Shown here one piece after another: positions 8,549-17,316 of a DNA stretch of 23,024 bases. The notes beneath the pieces are model-generated. The model did not search any database. It was not told the DNA's origin and saw nothing but the letters and a program-made list of their open reading frames with translations. Origin of the DNA: Stramenopiles sp. TOSAG23-2 (taxonomy: Eukaryota > Sar); NCBI GenBank assembly GCA_900128395.1, contig LT649497.1, positions 1 through 23,024 on the forward strand, read 5' to 3'. A program made the position numbers and the translations under genes. Numbering within the stretch: the stretch's first letter is position 1; every line of letters starts with the position of its first letter.

Positions 8549-10264
8549 ATGAGTAGAGGAGTGACCGAAGAGGAAGCTTTAACTTCTAAATTAACACAAC
8601 GTATTAAACGAAAAACATTTCAATGGGGTATAACAAGTGAAAAGCGATTAGTACAAGCTGAAATACGTGAAAGTATATTTAAATATACAGAAAAAGATGG
8701 TGGAAAAGAAAAAAGAAAACGATGGGATGACTTTTGTAAGAAACATTCAGATTTTGCAAATGAAGTGAATAATCAACAAAATAATAATAATAATAATACC
8801 ACTTCAAGTAGTAATAATAATAATAATAATAAAAAAAAAATACGTAGATGCATGATGAAATGGAAATATCAATATAGTAATAAAACTGTTGTAGCATCTA
8901 CAAAAGAATACAACCCAAATGGAATTACAGTACGCACTAGTAAACATCAAGCAGCATATCGATCGTTACGAAACCTATTTAAGAAAAAAGATAATAATGA
9001 TGATAGTAATACAAATAATTTATCTTATCGTTCTAAAATTGATAAATTAATACGAGGTGGTATACCGCCATCGATGAGAGGTAAAATATGGGAATATTGT
9101 TCCGGTGCAGATTTAAAAAGAAAAGAATCGTACGAAACAAACGTTACTAACAACAACAACAAAAATGGAATGCAACAACATGGAAAAAAGAAAAGAAAAA
9201 TAGAAGCATATCATGACATATTACAAGGTTTAAAACTTGGTACATTGAATGTCTCACCACAGCATTTAATAGATATAGATAAAGATCTCAATCGTACTGT
9301 AATTGTTTTAGACAATGGACAGAAATTTCCAGAAGCATTAGAAAATAGTTTAGAACGAATATTAATAGCATATTGTTTTCGAAATCCTGATTTAGGTTAT
9401 TGCCAAGGCATGAGTACGTTAGGTGCCTTATTATTATTACATATGGAGGAGGAAAAAAGTTTTTGGGTATTATCATGTATTATTGAAGATATGTTGCCAC
9501 GTTTTTATGCTATTGATATGATCGGAATTAAAACAGAAGCGGCAACATTTGAATTTTTAGTAAAGACATATTTAAATAAAATATATGATTGTGTTGGTGC
9601 ATTTCAAACATTAAAACCATTTGCAATTAAATGGTTTTTATGTTTATATGTAAACAGTTTACCATTAGCAACTGTATTAAGAGTATGGGATGTTTTTTTT
9701 CATGAAGGTGTGAAAGTATTACATCGAGTTGGTTTAAGTGCATTATATTTACAACAAAATAATATTTTACAAACAGCGAAAGGAAAAGAAATGGGTCCAA
9801 TTTTTGATGGTTTAGACAATGCAACAAAAGAATGCAAAGATCCTGATAAATTATTTGATGCAATGTATGGAACTTTATTTTATGGGAAAAATTTTTCAAG
9901 TAAATTATTATTAAAAATTAGACGACATGTCATATCAAATGATGAATTTTTTTTCATTGCAGATGGTAGTTTTTATTTAAAAAATAAAGATGAAAGAATT
10001 GCATTGGAAACATTGAAAAATGTTACACCAGCAAGACGAAGTGGTACATCATGTCGTGTGATTGATAATGGGGAAAGAACAAGAGGTCAAAGTAGTTCTA
10101 ATGTTGTTGTATCAAATGAAAGTACGAGTAATGGGAATGGGGTTGTTGTTACGGATGGTGGTGGTGGTGATGGCGATGATGATAAAGTTGTGGAGAATAG
10201 GAAAAAATCAAAGTCGTTTTTACAAAGTAAAAATTCTTGGAGTGAGGTGAAGAAGTTGTCGTGA
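8549..10264 (+). CDS. TBC-domain Rab GTPase-activating protein
   Basis: The 571-aa protein has a TBC domain at about residues 165-445. It starts at the R-G-G-I-P-P-x-x-R-G-K-I-W motif and keeps both catalytic fingers: the I-D-x-D-x-x-R-T motif with arginine R249, and the Y-x-Q motif (GYCQGM) with Q286. Intact fingers imply a working dual-finger GAP that speeds GTP hydrolysis by Rab proteins in membrane traffic. The N-terminal 160 residues are basic and interrupted by asparagine runs (about 77-83 and 89-94), coded by AAT microsatellites. The C-terminal 100 residues are low-complexity with a glycine/aspartate stretch. TGA stop. The 3' end faces the MATH-nucleotidyltransferase gene. The Rab target cannot be told. 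Confidence 0.92.
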   Translation: MSRGVTEEEALTSKLTQRIKRKTFQWGITSEKRLVQAEIRESIFKYTEKDGGKEKRKRWDDFCKKHSDFANEVNNQQNNNNNNTTSSSNNNNNNKKKIRRCMMKWKYQYSNKTVVASTKEYNPNGITVRTSKHQAAYRSLRNLFKKKDNNDDSNTNNLSYRSKIDKLIRGGIPPSMRGKIWEYCSGADLKRKESYETNVTNNNNKNGMQQHGKKKRKIEAYHDILQGLKLGTLNVSPQHLIDIDKDLNRTVIVLDNGQKFPEALENSLERILIAYCFRNPDLGYCQGMSTLGALLLLHMEEEKSFWVLSCIIEDMLPRFYAIDMIGIKTEAATFEFLVKTYLNKIYDCVGAFQTLKPFAIKWFLCLYVNSLPLATVLRVWDVFFHEGVKVLHRVGLSALYLQQNNILQTAKGKEMGPIFDGLDNATKECKDPDKLFDAMYGTLFYGKNFSSKLLLKIRRHVISNDEFFFIADGSFYLKNKDERIALETLKNVTPARRSGTSCRVIDNGERTRGQSSSNVVVSNESTSNGNGVVVTDGGGGDGDDDKVVENRKKSKSFLQSKNSWSEVKKLS

Positions 10265-10623
10265 GAGGGTGTGTCAGATAGTTCGGTAATAAAATTGCCA
10301 CACAGCGCAGAAAAATACTGAAAATTATTAACAATACGAAGCGTACGAAACATCAAACCAGTGTGACGACGCACGATCGCGTTTTAATTTATATTTTTTA
10401 AATAATACTCGTATGATAATTTTTTTATATATACGAACTTCGTAAAATTAAATGGTTCGCACGTTCGGTACGAATTCATACAATTAATGATATGGAAAGG
10501 TTGATACCATTTTATTTATCTCATTCCCTCGGTATTTCCGTTTAATGGGAATATTGACATGTGAGATTGATGTTATAATGGCTCTCAGTGATTGTGAGCC
10601 TCGTTTTTCTTATATTGATGATA
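10265..10623. other. Convergent intergenic region with TACGAA-type palindromes
   Basis: This is the 359-bp region between two facing 3' ends. It is rich in the words TACGAA/TTCGTA (about 10335, 10346, 10432, 10438, 10467) and contains CTCGTATGAT at 10409-10418, also found at 2871-2880. A short hairpin (GGCTC 10580-10584 with GAGCC 10596-10600) followed by a T-rich run lies just past the end of the minus-strand gene. These may relate to transcript ends, but no function is shown. Confidence 0.4.
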
Positions 10624-12687
10624 TTATGAATCCAGTCCAAGCAGAATCAGTGCTTCGCTTAAAAATTCTTCTCGGCCTTGACTATTAACCAATTTTGTAG
10701 CTTCACGGATAAGTTTCTTCCAATCATTTTCATTTAGTCTCTTTGCTACATCGTTATCCTCACAACATACATCTAGCACTTTCATTTTGCCTTGTGATAG
10801 TTTTTCGAAACAGCCATAGATATAATACCATGCAGATTTTGTCTGCAATATTTCCTTTTCAATATGCCAAAATTCATTTGTACCATCCCAAACTTTGTGC
10901 ACGAGACACTCAAATAGATACGATGGGGGTTTAACATCCTTTTCAACCAATTTTTGTGCTTTCCAAAATTTTAAAAATCTTATAGCACTTTTAGCTTCAT
11001 CAGGAAGTTGGTTTATTGCTTTTGTTTGCATGGGGGAAAATGCTTTTGTCAACCACGGAATTTTATCTTTAGCATTATCTTTTTTCAACTTGTCGAGTAA
11101 TTCGCCCTCAGTCAAAGAAGGAGAAATTAGGAGATCAAAGTGAACCCAGCTTGCTTCTTCATTTACCGTCTCTGATACTCGTAGTTTATGATTAAATTTA
11201 ATTGCATGTTTTGTAACTTCAATTTTATCAATCAACTTGGAATCGTAATAAGTGGAAAATAGTTTTTTCAATGCTTTAGCATGATTTTTCACCCATCCAA
11301 ATTTGTTTTTACTTGTGTTAGGAGTCGAATCTGTGTTGATCATAAGTACCAAATCAATATCAGATGACCATGAATCTTCAGATGACCATAAATCTGTACC
11401 CTTTGCAGATGATCCACCTCTAGGGGTTCTGTCGACACTTGAAAATTCATTGCCTTTGTCTTTAATTGTCACTTTTAAGAAGTTACAAACACTATGGACA
11501 ACTTCATTACACTTGTCGTGATGTACTTTGCTTGGTTTGATCTTGTCAACAATTTTATTAATATTTTTTTTATGGGCTGATGAAATTTCGAAATTTTGCT
11601 TGCGGTGCAAATCATCGATTTTAATTAATTGTGAATTAGCTTTAATATAGCTCTCATACATTCTTAATTCATTCTTTTTAGCATCATACATTGATTTTAG
11701 TAATGCAATCGTATACTTATCAACTAGTTTAAGTCTTTTATCTTCAAGTTTATCAATATCTGTAGTATTGTTATCAACCAAACCAAGAAAAGCGAAATTG
11801 TATGCATGCAATTTGAGACGAGTAGCATTTTTCAGTTCTTGTTCTTTTTCAGAAGTGATACTCCACCACGTGTCAAATTCTTTTCGGCCAACCCGCCTAC
11901 CCGTACAAAAACCGCGAAAAATACGTTTATCTTTTTCATTCATTAGCCAATAATCTGCTCTGTATAGAGTGCAAGGCATATCTTTGCCACCAAAATTTGG
12001 TATAATGTCCATTTTAAATTTTTCGTTTGATGTATCTCCTTTTTTCTTAAATTTTAGAGTTACTTTACCAAGGAAAGATTGTGTTTCAAACTGATGGTCA
12101 TTTGCAAATATATCCTTTAGACTTGTTGGATCTGAAGAAGGGGTTTTGATATTATAGCAGGGACTATTGATAATTTCAACTGATATTAATAGTGATTTAT
12201 CGTCTGCTACGTATTTTTTCACTTCTTGTTTTGATAGAAATTTTTGCCTTCCCTTGTTAGAGTTACTATCAATATTCTCAAAGGGAATAGTGTATGGGCT
12301 TTTAGTACAATCACCATGAACAACACCTAAACGGTATTTGATTTTTGCTTCTTGTTTTGATTCATTCTGGAGAAACAATGACAAATGAGTGTTTTCTCCT
12401 TTACCATTGCCGCTTGGATAAATACTTAAGCTCAATGGATTGCCATAATAATCCAAAAAGGGATAGGTAAGTATTTCTTCTTTCGAATTTTCATCATAAT
12501 TTTCAAGTCGAAACAATAGAACACACCGCGCTTTGTCTGTTTTGCAATCTTGATTAAGCGTGTAATAGTCTAATACGTCAGGAGAGCATTCCATATGTAA
12601 TGCTGGGATTTTCTTTGTTTCCGATACTATGGATACCATTTTGATCAAATTATTTGTTGTGTCTGCAAATACAGATTTATCCTTCAA
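10624..12687 (-). CDS. MATH domain fused to OAS/cGAS-like nucleotidyltransferase
   Basis: The protein is 687 aa. Residues about 45-180 read as a MATH (TRAF-like) domain: YPFLDYYGNPLSLSIYPSGN at 74-93, then HLSLFLQ at 101-107 and a closing LLISVEII strand at 166-173. Residues 200-390 are a lysine-rich helical linker without a recognised family. Residues about 395-640 form a polymerase-beta-type nucleotidyltransferase with GGSS at 424-427, the paired aspartates D443 and D445, and the third aspartate D518, so the metal site is complete. The following helices (LPDEAKSAIRFLKFWKA; PPSYLFECLVHKVW) match the OAS-type C-terminal domain. Such enzymes make 2'-5' or cyclic oligonucleotides when activated. 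Here the trigger and product are unknown. A second ATG (Met17, 12639) is an alternative start. The architecture is inferred by eye. Confidence 0.8.
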   Translation of the reverse strand: MKDKSVFADTTNNLIKMVSIVSETKKIPALHMECSPDVLDYYTLNQDCKTDKARCVLLFRLENYDENSKEEILTYPFLDYYGNPLSLSIYPSGNGKGENTHLSLFLQNESKQEAKIKYRLGVVHGDCTKSPYTIPFENIDSNSNKGRQKFLSKQEVKKYVADDKSLLISVEIINSPCYNIKTPSSDPTSLKDIFANDHQFETQSFLGKVTLKFKKKGDTSNEKFKMDIIPNFGGKDMPCTLYRADYWLMNEKDKRIFRGFCTGRRVGRKEFDTWWSITSEKEQELKNATRLKLHAYNFAFLGLVDNNTTDIDKLEDKRLKLVDKYTIALLKSMYDAKKNELRMYESYIKANSQLIKIDDLHRKQNFEISSAHKKNINKIVDKIKPSKVHHDKCNEVVHSVCNFLKVTIKDKGNEFSSVDRTPRGGSSAKGTDLWSSEDSWSSDIDLVLMINTDSTPNTSKNKFGWVKNHAKALKKLFSTYYDSKLIDKIEVTKHAIKFNHKLRVSETVNEEASWVHFDLLISPSLTEGELLDKLKKDNAKDKIPWLTKAFSPMQTKAINQLPDEAKSAIRFLKFWKAQKLVEKDVKPPSYLFECLVHKVWDGTNEFWHIEKEILQTKSAWYYIYGCFEKLSQGKMKVLDVCCEDNDVAKRLNENDWKKLIREATKLVNSQGREEFLSEALILLGLDS

Positions 12688-13634
12688 TGTATGATATAAA
12701 TATTATAAATGTATAGTATTATATATATTCGATTATCAAATACAACAAAATGGTATACTATATATTTGATCACTAAAGATGATGTTGTAAAATATAATAT
12801 GACTTAATTATCAACACAAATGTGAGGGGTTATACAATCGCAGTGCGTATTAAAAATGAATAAAAATCACTCGTTTTACACCAACGTAACTGTTGCTATA
12901 AATGATTTATTCCTTTCACTGTTTTTGCTTCTATCCTTTCACTCTCTTTATTGTACAGCAGCTCTATGTTTTCTATCTAATACAGTATGTTTGTTGTTTT
13001 GTGTTTTGTGTATAATAATTTATGATATTCCTCTTGGCTTTTTTCATAAAAATTAGAGCAATAATTTCCATTCTTAAAATATTTTTTCATAACCGCCAGG
13101 ATCAATAATAGCTATAATGATGATACAGTTAAAGGATAATATCTATGAATTATAAAATACCCTATTTACATATTTATAATAATTATAATAAAATATCCGA
13201 AATAGTACTGATTCAAATGTATCCTTCGAGAGTGATGTTCATCCTCAAGCAGTCCGCATTTTTTCCAGATGCAAATAGCATGTAATATCATTATTTTCAT
13301 AATTGATTTTTGTAAATCACCCCGAAAAGCAACATGAGGAAAAAATGCGTGATTAATAGCATTGACATAGCATCGATCATTTAGCCTTATTTTTTACCGT
13401 GCACACCTTCATAACCAACAAAATCAACCCAATAATACATACTATATACAATGTACAAACGTACTATAAAATATTTTTCTCGAACAAAATATATAACAGA
13501 AATATATTCAATTGTATTACGATTTATAATTAGGTCTAACTACAATTAATATTTATCAACACGACAAATAAAATAATATTTTAACACGACTATTTTTTCA
13601 ATTGCCAGAAAGAGTATTACAATAACAAAAAGGA
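12688..13634. other. Divergent intergenic region, 947 bp
   Basis: This region lies between the starts of the MATH-nucleotidyltransferase and radical SAM genes, so both promoters should lie here. It is AT-rich. One 66-codon hydrophobic frame at 12856-13056 exists but is probably chance, as T-rich DNA often gives F/L/C-rich frames. Box-C-like ATGATGA at 13117-13123 and CTGA at 13208-13211 are present, but no closing stem joins them. I see no tRNA and no repeat. Confidence 0.4.
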
Positions 13635-15059
13635 ATGGCTTTGTCAACATTACAAAAAAACATTGTCAACATTTCAAACAAATGCGAAAGCTTGTTTCTG
13701 CTTTCATTAGATTGGGGAAGACCAAAAGATCCACCTATGTCATTAGGTCATTCCAGCATTTTAACGCATATTCAAAAGCGTGGTGTATCGGTGATTTCGT
13801 CAACCTGGTCTACCAACAGTCCTAATTTCTCCATTAATCCTATTTTGGATGATATTTTTATGGCGTCTAGTGAGAATGAGAACATGGACATAGGATTGGG
13901 TATGTTTGTATGGAATGATTCTCCAATGAAAAAGATTATGAAAGAACTTAAAATGAGTAATATGTTTTCTGGTAGAATTATATTAGGTGGTTCACAAATT
14001 AGCTATACAAAAAGTGAAATAGAAAATTTTTATCCACACGCAGATGTTTTCATCAGGGGTTATGCAGAAGAAGCTTTGGCACGCATCATGTTAGCAGAGG
14101 AAAAAAACCCTGTAATAAGAGGTGTGCATTATGCGGGCGAACCCGATCTTGGAATGTCAGCCATTGCAGATTTACGTGAATTACCATCACCTTACCTGCA
14201 TGGAACAATCAAGCCTCAACCGTTCTTACGATGGGAAACCCAGCGTGGGTGTCCATTTAGTTGTGGATTTTGTCAACACAGAGAGTCAGACATATCAAAA
14301 ACACGCCGTCCATTGGATACCTCTCGCATTGAGAAAGAAATAACATTTTTTGCTGAAAATCCAATTATTCAAGATATTGCAGTGCTAGATCCTGTTTTTA
14401 ATTCTGGGCCAAACTATATGGATGTAATGCAAAAATTTGTAGATGTTGGATATACAGGAAAACTCTCTCTACAGTGCCGCATGGAAATGGTAAACGACGA
14501 TTTTCTAGACGTCGTAGACGCATTGAACGAAACTGGAGGCGTTGTTTTAGAATTTGGATTACAAACTATTCATCGCAACGAAGAAATTCACATCCAACGC
14601 CCCAATAATAAAAAGAGAATAAAACGTGTGCTTGCTGAAATGAATCGTAGAAACATTGCTTCTGAGATATCACTAATATTTGGTTTACCTGAACAAACTG
14701 TTGAATCTTTTCAACAAACCATTGAATTTTGTAAATCGTACAACGTATCAGCTATATTTGCGTATCCGTTACGACTACACAGGGGTACACCGCTTCATGC
14801 AAATAAATCGAAGCTACAGCTTGTTGAGTCCACCGATGAGGATGCCAAAAATATGAATCTTGGAGAGGATCATATTGGCCATGTTGTCGCGAGCCCTACA
14901 TTTACGAGAGATGATTGGATGAAAATGGCGCACCAAGCAAAATTATTGGACGAGTATAATGCGCAACGTGTTGAACCAATTCAACATAATGCTATGGGGA
15001 AAATGGCAAAAACATTACAGCAAACATTGTGGACAAACTCCGAGAACAATGATGTGTAA
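13635..15059 (+). CDS. B12-binding-type radical SAM protein
   Basis: The 474-aa protein has two parts. Residues about 20-160 read as a Rossmann-like, cobalamin-binding-type domain (IILGGSQIS at 115-123, ADVFIRGYAEEAL at 136-148), as found N-terminal to many radical SAM enzymes. The DxHxxG cobalamin-ligand motif is not visible. Residues about 195-400 are the radical SAM barrel with the CX3CX2C cluster at C206, C210 and C213 (GCPFSCGFC), which binds the 4Fe-4S cluster that cleaves S-adenosylmethionine, and a later LIFGLPEQT segment typical of the family. The substrate cannot be deduced; bacterial relatives act on tRNA, lipids, tetrapyrroles and peptides. No targeting peptide is obvious. The style is bacterial, which suggests transfer or organellar ancestry (inference). 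The 3' end is convergent with ankyrin gene B. An AATAAA lies just after the stop. Confidence 0.82.
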   Translation: MALSTLQKNIVNISNKCESLFLLSLDWGRPKDPPMSLGHSSILTHIQKRGVSVISSTWSTNSPNFSINPILDDIFMASSENENMDIGLGMFVWNDSPMKKIMKELKMSNMFSGRIILGGSQISYTKSEIENFYPHADVFIRGYAEEALARIMLAEEKNPVIRGVHYAGEPDLGMSAIADLRELPSPYLHGTIKPQPFLRWETQRGCPFSCGFCQHRESDISKTRRPLDTSRIEKEITFFAENPIIQDIAVLDPVFNSGPNYMDVMQKFVDVGYTGKLSLQCRMEMVNDDFLDVVDALNETGGVVLEFGLQTIHRNEEIHIQRPNNKKRIKRVLAEMNRRNIASEISLIFGLPEQTVESFQQTIEFCKSYNVSAIFAYPLRLHRGTPLHANKSKLQLVESTDEDAKNMNLGEDHIGHVVASPTFTRDDWMKMAHQAKLLDEYNAQRVEPIQHNAMGKMAKTLQQTLWTNSENNDV

Positions 15060-15335
15060 AAATAAAACGCCGCGTGTGCATGTAAAACAAATATTTTTAT
15101 ACATTGAGTATGCAGCTTCACATGGTATAATATATATTAACAAATTAAAATTAGTATTATATAACACAAATAGTCTAACATAATTTTGCTGGTCGTTTCA
15201 ATATGCTACTACTACTTGGTATATTATTAAATACTATATATGTATTATACATTTTTCAATCATATGTTATCCAAAAAAATGACATTGTCTCAATAATAAA
15301 AACATAATATAATATTATACGAGTTCGTATGATAT
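15060..15335. other. Convergent intergenic region with ATACGA-GT-TCGTAT palindrome
   Basis: This is a short spacer between two gene 3' ends. It has AATAAA at about 15061 for the plus-strand gene. A perfect inverted pair ATACGA/TCGTAT separated by GT occurs at about 15318-15331, overlapping the TTCGTATGAT word (15324-15333) that resembles words at 2871-2880 and 10409-10418. Confidence 0.4.
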
Positions 15336-16523
15336 TTATTTTGATTGTGGCTTAAATTTTTGTTTTAAAACATCATGATATCTTTCTTTCATCTCTGGTG
15401 TGAAATGTTTAGAATTTGGTAAACAATGTCTTAATCTATCGTACAACTCCTTATCCCAACGTTGATGATCTTCCTCCTTCTTACCTTTTTTCCAGTCATT
15501 GCGATATGCATCAATCAATAAATGGGCAATAGAATCTTGATCTGCACCTTTTACTTTTTGACTTGAAAAAACATTATGCAAAGGCAAGTAATGGCTTCGT
15601 GTCTCCAGCCATAAATTACACTCAAATTTATTAATTAAATTTTCAACAACTATTTTATGATTATGGAATACTGCCTCATGCAAAGCCGTAGAACCATTTT
15701 CACGCTGGTGGTTAACATTTATTTTCATCTTCTTTATAAAATATTCAAGTATTTCGTTTCTTCCATAATATGCAGCAATGTGAACAAGTGAATTATTTTC
15801 TAGTGTGTGTTCATGTTTGATATCATAAGGCTCAAATTCTTCTCGAGCAACAAAATTTCGAGATAAATCGACATCTGCTAATTTTAATGATTTTTTTACT
15901 ATTTTTTTTATCTTGGTAACATAGTCTTCTGGACCCAATTCAAGTAGCTTTTTTATTTTTTGTAATTTTTCTTCTCTGTTAGGGCTTTTCGAACGAGCCG
16001 TTTTAATTCCAATATATTCTTTCGACTTATATTTTATACGTACAGGTTGCTCCTTGTAATAGCATTTATATGTTTTATAATCACCAGTTTTTGTTGCCAA
16101 TTTTACCAACGAAGGTGGAATGTCTCTTTTTCTTTTTCTAGTTATATTTTGCTCTTGTTGATGTGATGGCTTTTCCTGATAATTATTATTGTTATTGTTG
16201 CTGCTGTTATTATTATCGTTACTTTTTGGGTCTCGTACAGCGTTACTGTTGTCAATATTCGTGCTATTGTTGCTTACCTCCTCCCGAAACTCAATATCTG
16301 TAATTTCAATATCCTTTGCCTCTGTATCTGTCATGTCAACCTCTGCATAACAAAAAACAGGATCCTGGAAATTTAAATATTTAATCACATCATCACTACC
16401 TTTTTTTCCCTGTGTTTTATGTTGCTTAAACTTATCCTCGATCTTTTTTTCTTGTGATTCCCCCCAAAAGCATTTGATAGGTATGATCATATTTAATATT
16501 ATATATCTGCAACAAAAATACAC
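15336..16523 (-). CDS. Ankyrin-repeat protein B (paralogue of 1000-2049)
   Basis: The protein is up to 395 aa. Residues about 243-340 carry ankyrin repeats (LVHIAAYYGRNEI; NGSTALHEA at 276-284; YLPLHN). Residues about 135-205 match the unrecognised central domain of ankyrin protein A (YKCYYKEQPVRIKYKSKEY against YKFYYEDKPAYVRYEKGVY), and the C-terminal tails also align. An asparagine-rich insert at 102-114 and a basic RKRKRD patch at 129-134 (possible nuclear signal) lie before it. Alignment with protein A favours Met12 (base 16490) as the true start. The bases just before it read TTTTTGTTGCAG, like a 3' splice site, so the first 11 codons may belong to a 5'-UTR intron. Function is unknown, probably protein binding. 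Confidence 0.8.
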   Translation of the reverse strand: MYFCCRYIILNMIIPIKCFWGESQEKKIEDKFKQHKTQGKKGSDDVIKYLNFQDPVFCYAEVDMTDTEAKDIEITDIEFREEVSNNSTNIDNSNAVRDPKSNDNNNSSNNNNNNYQEKPSHQQEQNITRKRKRDIPPSLVKLATKTGDYKTYKCYYKEQPVRIKYKSKEYIGIKTARSKSPNREEKLQKIKKLLELGPEDYVTKIKKIVKKSLKLADVDLSRNFVAREEFEPYDIKHEHTLENNSLVHIAAYYGRNEILEYFIKKMKINVNHQRENGSTALHEAVFHNHKIVVENLINKFECNLWLETRSHYLPLHNVFSSQKVKGADQDSIAHLLIDAYRNDWKKGKKEEDHQRWDKELYDRLRHCLPNSKHFTPEMKERYHDVLKQKFKPQSK

Positions 16524-17316
16524 TATTACAACTACGAGGATTAATAAATAATAATATTAACTTTCAAATGTAAACGAAACAACACGGGACAATATTACCA
16601 TTAGCATACACTGAGGACACAAACATATATATATATATATATATGAGATCAGTTGCTGATGCTGATACCTATAACTTTAAAGGCTTTAACTATTGTAATT
16701 ATTATACAATGAATCAATATTTACTCTTAGTAATAATTATAGCAGTATACTATGTGTGCCTGCCGGGCCTGGTAAAATATTTGGCACTATATATACTAAC
16801 TTCAATAACTACTTTGCATACATATTTGAACTTCTTCTTCTTATTAGATTGAATAATTTTTTTGTACGTCGTATATATATTATTTATGGCATCCGCACTC
16901 TGGCACTCTCTTCCTTAATATTATACAGTATTAATACCCTGAAAGGCCCGATGAGGCTGGAACCCCTGTCCTGAGTGAAATCAATTTAAGGACAGAAACA
17001 GAGAATTTTCACAAAATATTCTGAAGTATGCAATTGGTAGAGTTAAATAAAAGTACCTATCAATATGGCTATATCGAATATCGACATATAGCCTGGATAG
17101 CTGGATAGCCAGATATATAGAATCTGCTTCACACGAGAAATCGTAATACACATTAGCATGTGTGCTGAATATTTTGAAACACCTCTTAAATTTTATACAA
17201 AGTGTATTCGTACAAAAAAGCATTTTTTACTTAATGAAATTGTTTTTTTGAAACTTCTACGCGTACGTAAATTTTTTTATAAAATATTTCGTAAAAAATT
17301 ACGACGTCGTATTTAA
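16524..17316. other. Gene-free region with microsatellite and hairpins
   Basis: This 793-bp region holds a (TA)n microsatellite at about 16625-16644. There is a GC-rich patch at 16938-16980, followed by a 7-bp hairpin (CTGTCCT 16966-16972 with AGGACAG 16989-16995). A perfect 8-bp inverted pair GGCTATAT 17067-17074 / ATATAGCC 17086-17093 is followed by a degenerate repeat of GGATAGC to about 17110. Frames of 60-80 codons here are hydrophobic, low-information and probably chance. The promoter of ankyrin gene B should lie at the left edge. Confidence 0.45.

Noticed and set aside
12856-13056. 66-aa hydrophobic frame with a membrane-like segment
   Set aside because: T-rich intergenic DNA readily yields such F/L/C-rich frames; there is no supporting signal or family.
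13117-13211. Possible C/D-box snoRNA (ATGATGA ... CTGA)
   Set aside because: No terminal stem brings the boxes together, and such short words are expected by chance in this composition.
16938-16995. Hammerhead-like ribozyme words (CGATGA, CTGA, GAAA)
   Set aside because: The core order and flanking stems do not fit a hammerhead; CTGATGA is not present and stem II cannot form.
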